Assembly (NCBI GenBank): GCA_003153655.1
Contig: PMAK01000206.1
Location: 3,362 to 9,100, forward strand
Source: Phycisphaerales bacterium
GTDB taxonomy: Bacteria; Planctomycetota; Phycisphaerae; Tepidisphaerales; Tepidisphaeraceae
Direction of reading: 5' to 3'
Length of the DNA stretch: 5,739 nucleotides
This document shows, in pieces, positions 5,595 to 5,739 of this stretch. The notes beneath the pieces were generated by a model, which saw only the letters and a list, made by a program, of their open reading frames with translations, had not been told where the DNA came from and ran no database searches. Each line of letters begins with the position of its first letter. The first letter of the stretch is position 1. The translations under genes were made by a program, and so were the position numbers.

Positions 5595-5739
5595 ATGAAG
5601 CGCTGGGACGCGAAGAGATTGATCGTGACACTGCTTGTCTGCGCCGCTTGCGTGGCGGGGGCGATGGTTGTTTGCGTGACGCTGGGGTCGAAGGGGTTTG
5701 GTTGGCCGGCGGCTGGGGTTCGGGAGTTTCGGTGGGAAG
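5595..5739 (+). CDS. FecCD/BtuC-type ABC transporter permease, N-terminal fragment
   Basis: Only the first 48 codons are in the window; the gene runs off the right edge. The ATG directly follows the TAG of the binding-protein gene (no gap), and AGAGGA at 5578-5583 inside that gene could serve as a rather distant ribosome-binding site. The product starts MKRWDAKR, followed by a hydrophobic segment of about 20 residues (LIVTLLVCAACVAGAMVVCV, residues 9-28), then TLGSKGFGWP and VREFRWE. This fits the first transmembrane helix of FecCD/BtuC permeases and the loop that precedes their R-x-PR motif. In this family the protein forms the membrane channel of an iron-siderophore, heme or B12 importer, with an ATPase usually encoded next. 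The call leans on gene order as well as this short sequence. Confidence 0.75.
   Translation, partial: MKRWDAKRLIVTLLVCAACVAGAMVVCVTLGSKGFGWPAAGVREFRWE

Overview
The window looks like chromosomal DNA of a bacterium, most likely a planctomycete. This is an inference from the gene families, the Thr/Pro/Gln-rich protein tail (TQPTTAP) on the peptidase, and the general lack of Shine-Dalgarno sites; no rRNA or other decisive marker is present. I see no tRNA, rRNA, CRISPR array, insertion sequence or phage gene.

Positions 1-3788 carry a run of five plus-strand genes: the 3' part of a PDZ/S41 C-terminal processing peptidase, tsaD (t6A tRNA modification), nnrD (ADP/ATP-dependent NAD(P)HX dehydratase, overlapping tsaD by 14 nt), a HigA/Xre-type helix-turn-helix protein with no toxin gene beside it, and a small VOC/glyoxalase-fold protein. 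Gaps are 45 nt or less, so tsaD to the VOC gene could be one transcript. A GC hairpin at 3794-3811 lies in the gap between this run and a convergent gene.

Positions 3839-4567 hold one minus-strand gene for an unrecognised protein with long charged helices and a single C-terminal membrane segment. It has the best Shine-Dalgarno sequence in the window. A 91-103 nt divergent intergenic region follows, with a sigma70-like promoter (TTGACA, 17 nt, TACCAT) pointing right. It would start transcription almost at the ATG of a metal-siderophore/cobalamin-type substrate-binding protein (4671-5594). The first 48 codons of a FecCD/BtuC-type permease follow with no gap and run off the right edge, so the right end is the start of an iron-siderophore, heme or B12 ABC importer operon.

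The clearest global signal is base composition. Plus-strand genes end codons in G (GGG, GCG, GTG, CTG) while the minus-strand gene ends them in C (GGC, GCC, GTC, CTC), so the same physical strand is G-rich at silent sites whatever the coding direction. The HigA-like gene breaks this pattern. The genes are otherwise mostly housekeeping families, and I see no convincing evidence for a wholly new system.
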